From contig CAXXNI010000002.1 of NCBI GenBank assembly GCA_963663285.2, forward strand, positions 1,178,001-1,242,000: DNA of 64,000 nucleotides, given 5' to 3'. Both the position numbers and the translations under genes were made by a program. Under the pieces are notes generated by a model. That model did not search any database. It was not told the DNA's origin and saw only the letters and a program-made list of their open reading frames with translations. This stretch comes from CAXXOK01 sp963663285 (lineage in GTDB: Bacteria > Bacillota > Clostridia > Christensenellales > Aristaeellaceae). Below are positions 59,660-64,000 of the stretch, piece by piece; the stretch's first letter is position 1; every line of letters begins with the position of its first letter.

Positions 59660-62600
59660 TTATTCTTCCGTGTCGTCTGCCGGCCACTGCTGTACGCCAC
59701 CTTTAGTAATTTCCTGCGGCATCGTCTCGCCATCCGGTAATATATACCCCAGATTAAAATCGAAGTTCTTTGTACCGCTCTGCACACTGAATTCATTGCT
59801 TGTAGCGCTTTCACCATCACCTGCGGTCAAGCAGCTGGATATCATCTGCAACGCCGGTACCGGCTGGGTAATCGCCAGCGCCGGATATGCGGCTGCCCGC
59901 AGCGTGTATGCGCCGGGATACACATCGCTAAACTCGTAATAACCCCAGGCGTTGGTTACCGTTGTATAAGCCACTTCGCCGTTTTCCAGCAACTGCACTG
60001 TCACGCCATTGATGCTGGGTTCATTTGCGTCAACCAACCCGTTTTTGTTGGTATCCAGCCATGCCTGATCACCGACACGGGCCGGTTTGATGAGGACAGC
60101 ATTCAAGGCCAGTTGGTTCTGTGCCATTTCGACGGCAAAGGTATCGCTTTGCCCTACCGCGTTTTCCGTAGAGGCGACCACTGAGGTTCCCGCCGGATAA
60201 TTCGGATCGTTTTGCCGGATAAAAATCATTCCTTCCGGCTGTGATATCGTCATGCGGTATTCACCTGGCCAGAGGCCGTCAAAACGGTATTCTCCCGTTT
60301 CATCCGTTACGGTGGTTTGCAGCGGCTTAGTATCGCTTCCCGCGTACAATGTAACAGTTACCCCTGCCTGCACCGTGCTGGCGCCGTTTTCGTCAAGTGC
60401 AACAGTGCCGCCGATACTGGTGTAACTTATCAGACTACCGCTGACATTGCTAAAGGTCATTCCCTCGGTAATCACAATGCCGCTTTGACTCATAATCGAT
60501 CCATTGCGCACAAAAGTGCTATCGCCATCCGACGGCTGTGTCTGACTGGATAAGGCAAACCGCACAGTATAAACCGACGGGCGGACGTTTGAGAATGTCG
60601 CGATGCCGTCTTCCCCGGAGCGGGCGGTTTTCACAACGCGTCCCTGGTTCTCATCATACAATTCATACGACAGTCCGGAAAGCAGCCGTTCACCATCGGT
60701 ATGCTGCCCATCCCGGTTCTCATCCAACCATACGGAAGCCATAATAGTCGCCGGCGCTACCGCGCCGATTGCATTCTCCGCGCGGTTGGTCAGCACGCTC
60801 CACGGGCAATCGAACGTATCCTCCTGTGCCGTATCCAATGTAAGATCGCTTTGGGTAAGGTTCCCGGAGAATATAGTGCCGTCCGGCAGCGCGATGTGCA
60901 GCGCATACGACGCGGGTCGCAAGCCTGTGATGGAGAAGCTACCATCCGTATCCGTTACAACATCGGCGGTTTCCAAAGCTGTATTATCCGGTGTACAGGT
61001 AAGTGCAACCCCGGCCAATGCCTCCTCGCCTTCATCCTGCATGCCGTTTCCGTTCACATCATGGAAGGCATAGCCTTCAAAGGTGCCAAGCGTTACCGCG
61101 CCTACCAGCTGCGCTGCATATTCCTTGCCGGATTCTACTGTTAAACCGGAAACTACATTTTCCTGTCCCTGGTTTTCCAGCGTATTGCCGCCCTCTGTTA
61201 CTTTCGCCATGGTGGCATTTGGCGGCAGCAAGTAGGTAACCGTATATTCGCCCGGCATAACCCCATCAAAGAAATATACGCCATCTTCGCCAACCGATTC
61301 CGTCAAGTCCACTTCCCCATCTGCGGAAAGCAGCCGGACGCTTCCGTCCGTATAACCGGTTTCACCTTCGTCCATCAACCCGTTATCATTCGCATCATCA
61401 AAGAATATACCGGTCAGGGTGGAAGATGGAAGCATGCCTGCGTTTACTTGTTCAATATCTTCGCCCATTGTTACGGTTAGCGGGTTCGTTTCGCCGTACC
61501 CGTCTTTTGCCAGCATTACAACATCGTTGCCGCCATCTTCATCCGGACGGTAGCGTGTAAAGGCATATCCGTCTTTGCGCAGGAAACGCACAGTATATTC
61601 ACCCGGCATGATACCGCTAAGCGTATATGCGCCGCTGTTGGATGTGGAAGCCGTCTCCACAATCTCGCCAGCGCTGTTCATCAGCTGCACCTTGATGCCG
61701 GAAACCCCGGAATCTTTTTTATCCTGTGTACCGTCGTATCCTTTATCGTAATACACCGTTCCGGTAATATCAGCGCCGCGCGCTACGCCGATGCAGGTTT
61801 CTACAGTATCGCCATTATCAAACGTGATGGACAGAATGGAATTTTCCCGTCTGCCCTCGCGTGCTGCAAACTGGTTATAAACGCCGCTCACATTCTGCGG
61901 GACAACCGTAAACGTGCTGCCGTCGTTGGGCAGGATCGCCCGCAAGCGGTAATCTCCCGTACGGAGCGACTCAAACGTGTAGATACCATCTTCGCCGGTG
62001 ACAACTTTCCCTACGGATTTATCATTGGAGTTTCTAATCACCTCGACGATAACACCTTCATACGGCGGCTCGCCCTCATCGTAAACGCCGTTGTAGTTCA
62101 TATCCAAAAATGCGATACCGGTGATTGCGGCCCGCTCAATTAATCCAACATTCATGCTGATTACGTCTTCTGCGCCATTGACAGAGAAGTCACGCGATGC
62201 GCTTGTGCCATCCGTCGTAAATACAGACCGGTTGTCTCCACCGCTCTTTGTATAGCGCGCAAACAGATAGCCTTCCGGGAGTTCTGCAGTCAGTTCATAT
62301 TTATCGTCACGCAACAACGGGAATACATACACGCCTGTATCATCCGTTGTAATTTGGTATGTATTTCCCGTTTTGCTCCCCGAAAGCGTCAAAAGAACAC
62401 CAGCGACGCCAGGCTCATCTTCCGAAATCAGTCCGTCGTTATTCGTATCCAGCCATACCCGTCCGGAGAAGGAACCTACTTTGATCGCCGCAACTCCCGC
62501 GGCAGCCGTTTCCCCGGATTGTACCGTTATCACACTGGAAACTGCCGTTTGGTCGTCGGTATCCCCTATGCAGCTGTTACGGGCGCTGAGCTTATCGGAT

Positions 62601-64000
62601 ACGGTCGTAAACAGGTAGGAATCCGGCAGTGTTACGCGCAACACATAACTGCCTGGAGGGAGTGCTGTTAAAGCCGCAATGCCTTCAGCATCGGTTACCG
62701 CTTCGGCGAGTGCTTCGCCTGCCGGGTCCTCCGCCGCTACGGCTTGCACTGTTATACCCGCGATTGCACGCTCATAATCGCCGCGCATCCCGTTTTCATT
62801 ATTGTCAAAAAATACCGTTACTTCAATCCGGGCAGACTGGCAAAGCGCGATGTCTGTTTTGTCAGCCAGATTTTCGCCGTTGGCAACGTTGAGTTCCACG
62901 CTGGTGCGGACTGCGGACGTTCCAAGGGTTTGGGTGCTGCCGCCTACCGCTGCTACGTATAAATCGCTTTCGACGTAGGAAACGACACGGTATGTACCTG
63001 CCGAAAGATCAGCAAAGGTATACTGCCCATATTCATTGGTAACCGTATCTCCAACATCCGACCATGCGCCGTCCTGTTTCTTTTGCAAGGCTACAGGTAC
63101 GCCGCTCATTAACTGTTCTTTGCCGGTGTAAGTCAGGCTGCCATTATCGTCCAAATAAGCAACACCGGCAATGCTGGTCATCGCCACATACTCCACATCC
63201 GGCAATGTATAGCTTTCTCCGGCAGCAACGCTAATGGTAAGCCAGATCATATCTCCTTGCTCAGACACGCTCCATGCGGAATCAGCCAGCAGAGTTTCGC
63301 CGGCAATAAGCGGTGCATACACCGTATAGTCCCCAGCAGGCAGGCAGGCAAAGGTAAAGCCGCCGTTCACATCCGTCGCTGCTGAACTCTGCATATTTAC
63401 CGATGCAATCGCGATGTTTTTGCCTGCGCCTAATGAATTGATTACGCCGGTTATCGTTGCGGTATGCACCATAGCAATCTTATCTGTTTTAACTTTGCCG
63501 CCTGCAAGCATGTAGGTCGCCGTGTATGGGTTTTGCGGCTCGACGCTTTCCCCGTTCACAGCAACAACCGCCTGATTCTCCGGCAGTTGCAGATTTACAT
63601 AATAAGTTCCGGCCGAAAGCCCGGCAAAGGTATAAGCGCCATTCTCATCCGTAAGGGTGGATAGCGTTGCGCCGCTCTCGCCGGTAAGTGTGATGGTCAC
63701 GTTTGCGGCGGGTGCATCGTCCAGCGTTATAGCCCCCGTAACAGAACTGAGCAATGTAGCGGTCAGGTTCAGGCTCTGGTTTTCGCCGTACGCCAAGGCC
63801 AGATTGCGTACGATAAAACCGTTTGCTTCTTCCGAAACGCCCACCTGCGCTTGCAGGGTAGCTTCTACGCCGTCCGCAAGCGTTATCAATACATCATACG
63901 TATCCGATTGCAGTGCGCTGAACGTATAGACGCCGTTTTGATTGGTCTTTGCGGTTCGCACCACATTCCCATTTTGCAGAAGCTGTAGTGTAACGTCCGA
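59660..64000 (-). CDS. giant SdrD B-like (Cna-B-type) repeat protein, 5' end outside the window
   Basis: 1446 residues are visible and the frame is open to the right edge, so the true start, signal peptide and any upstream domains are missing. The visible part holds about 13 tandem repeats of about 105-115 residues, each with a V.L..G..V..T.TD..G.YTF..L..G.Y.V core. About half contain a calcium-loop-like DXNXNG (e.g. VWLDTNNDGLISEDE, AFHDVNGNGMQDEGE, AWLDTNKNGLVDANE). This is the SdrD B-domain fold. The C-terminus ends TKGGVQQWPADDTEE with no LPXTG, membrane helix or basic tail, so anchoring must occur through the N-terminal side or non-covalently. Probably a long surface fibre. Confidence 0.85.
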   Translation of the reverse strand, partial: SDVTLQLLQNGNVVRTAKTNQNGVYTFSALQSDTYDVLITLADGVEATLQAQVGVSEEANGFIVRNLALAYGENQSLNLTATLLSSVTGAITLDDAPAANVTITLTGESGATLSTLTDENGAYTFAGLSAGTYYVNLQLPENQAVVAVNGESVEPQNPYTATYMLAGGKVKTDKIAMVHTATITGVINSLGAGKNIAIASVNMQSSAATDVNGGFTFACLPAGDYTVYAPLIAGETLLADSAWSVSEQGDMIWLTISVAAGESYTLPDVEYVAMTSIAGVAYLDDNGSLTYTGKEQLMSGVPVALQKKQDGAWSDVGDTVTNEYGQYTFADLSAGTYRVVSYVESDLYVAAVGGSTQTLGTSAVRTSVELNVANGENLADKTDIALCQSARIEVTVFFDNNENGMRGDYERAIAGITVQAVAAEDPAGEALAEAVTDAEGIAALTALPPGSYVLRVTLPDSYLFTTVSDKLSARNSCIGDTDDQTAVSSVITVQSGETAAAGVAAIKVGSFSGRVWLDTNNDGLISEDEPGVAGVLLTLSGSKTGNTYQITTDDTGVYVFPLLRDDKYELTAELPEGYLFARYTKSGGDNRSVFTTDGTSASRDFSVNGAEDVISMNVGLIERAAITGIAFLDMNYNGVYDEGEPPYEGVIVEVIRNSNDKSVGKVVTGEDGIYTFESLRTGDYRLRAILPNDGSTFTVVPQNVSGVYNQFAAREGRRENSILSITFDNGDTVETCIGVARGADITGTVYYDKGYDGTQDKKDSGVSGIKVQLMNSAGEIVETASTSNSGAYTLSGIMPGEYTVRFLRKDGYAFTRYRPDEDGGNDVVMLAKDGYGETNPLTVTMGEDIEQVNAGMLPSSTLTGIFFDDANDNGLMDEGETGYTDGSVRLLSADGEVDLTESVGEDGVYFFDGVMPGEYTVTYLLPPNATMAKVTEGGNTLENQGQENVVSGLTVESGKEYAAQLVGAVTLGTFEGYAFHDVNGNGMQDEGEEALAGVALTCTPDNTALETADVVTDTDGSFSITGLRPASYALHIALPDGTIFSGNLTQSDLTLDTAQEDTFDCPWSVLTNRAENAIGAVAPATIMASVWLDENRDGQHTDGERLLSGLSYELYDENQGRVVKTARSGEDGIATFSNVRPSVYTVRFALSSQTQPSDGDSTFVRNGSIMSQSGIVITEGMTFSNVSGSLISYTSIGGTVALDENGASTVQAGVTVTLYAGSDTKPLQTTVTDETGEYRFDGLWPGEYRMTISQPEGMIFIRQNDPNYPAGTSVVASTENAVGQSDTFAVEMAQNQLALNAVLIKPARVGDQAWLDTNKNGLVDANEPSINGVTVQLLENGEVAYTTVTNAWGYYEFSDVYPGAYTLRAAAYPALAITQPVPALQMISSCLTAGDGESATSNEFSVQSGTKNFDFNLGYILPDGETMPQEITKGGVQQWPADDTEE

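Noticed and set aside
1..64000. CRISPR arrays, insertion sequences and rRNA genes
   Set aside because: No regularly spaced repeats, no transposase and no rRNA-like sequence were seen; the only DNA repeats are those listed.

Overview
The window looks like a chromosomal segment of a Gram-positive-type anaerobe of the Firmicutes, most likely class Clostridia. Supporting signs are strong AGGAGG ribosome binding sites, an L21 leader ahead of rplU-prp-rpmA with the N-terminally extended L27 that Prp processes, a DUF951 gene, a fused FakA/FakB-type protein, a ferredoxin-style NapH-like protein and a sortase-type surface protein. Base composition is balanced, except for an AT-rich islet at about 21.5-25.9 kb. 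I cannot assign a genus.

Layout. 1-5.7 kb: partial NfnA/SudB-type flavoprotein, RidA, MarR regulator, two secreted proteins (an RsgI-like one behind a class I cyclic-di-GMP riboswitch, and a peptidoglycan-binding one), and an AbrB-ABC-ABC operon. 5.9-15.3 kb: GH38 alpha-mannosidase, a polyferredoxin pair, a ketopantoate-reductase-family enzyme, and a lipid-flavoured operon (FakA-FakB fusion, DUF1295, DUF2177). 15.4-21 kb: broken flotillin, TehB-like methyltransferase, GH13 alpha-glucosidase, sortase-anchored surface protein. 21.49-25.96 kb: an islet bounded by a 57-bp repeat of the 3' part of tRNA-Ala(CGC), carrying a small helical protein, two SDR enzymes, a membrane protein and a TetR regulator, but no integrase. 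26.1-37.8 kb: housekeeping (L21/Prp/L27, DUF554, signal peptidase I, DUF951, glutamate synthase, Tex). 37.9-44.8 kb: a sugar ABC importer with a GH65 phosphorylase and a divergent AraC regulator. 45.0-49.0 kb: pstB-phoU-phoB-phoR without pstSCA. 49-55 kb: secreted protein, CorC/HlyC-type protein, HAD phosphatase, 2-hydroxyacid dehydrogenase, glmS. 55.1-58.9 kb: exopolysaccharide-type operon (phosphoglycosyltransferase, nucleotidyltransferase, galE). 58.9-64.0 kb: DUF523 and a giant SdrD-B-repeat protein running off the right edge.

How it fits together. Glycan use (GH38, GH13, GH65 plus importer) and cell-surface construction (glmS, galE, sugar transferase, two large surface proteins, peptidoglycan-binding protein) dominate. 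Control is visible at several levels: a c-di-GMP riboswitch, a phosphate two-component system with a candidate Pho box, a LacI/CcpA-like operator at the alpha-glucosidase, a hairpin that separates the binding-protein gene from its permeases, and operator-like repeats at glmS and gltB. The most unusual parts are the tRNA-bounded islet, the c-di-GMP-controlled RsgI-like secreted protein, the FakA-FakB/DUF1295/DUF2177 operon, the pstSCA-less Pho operon and the 13-repeat surface protein.
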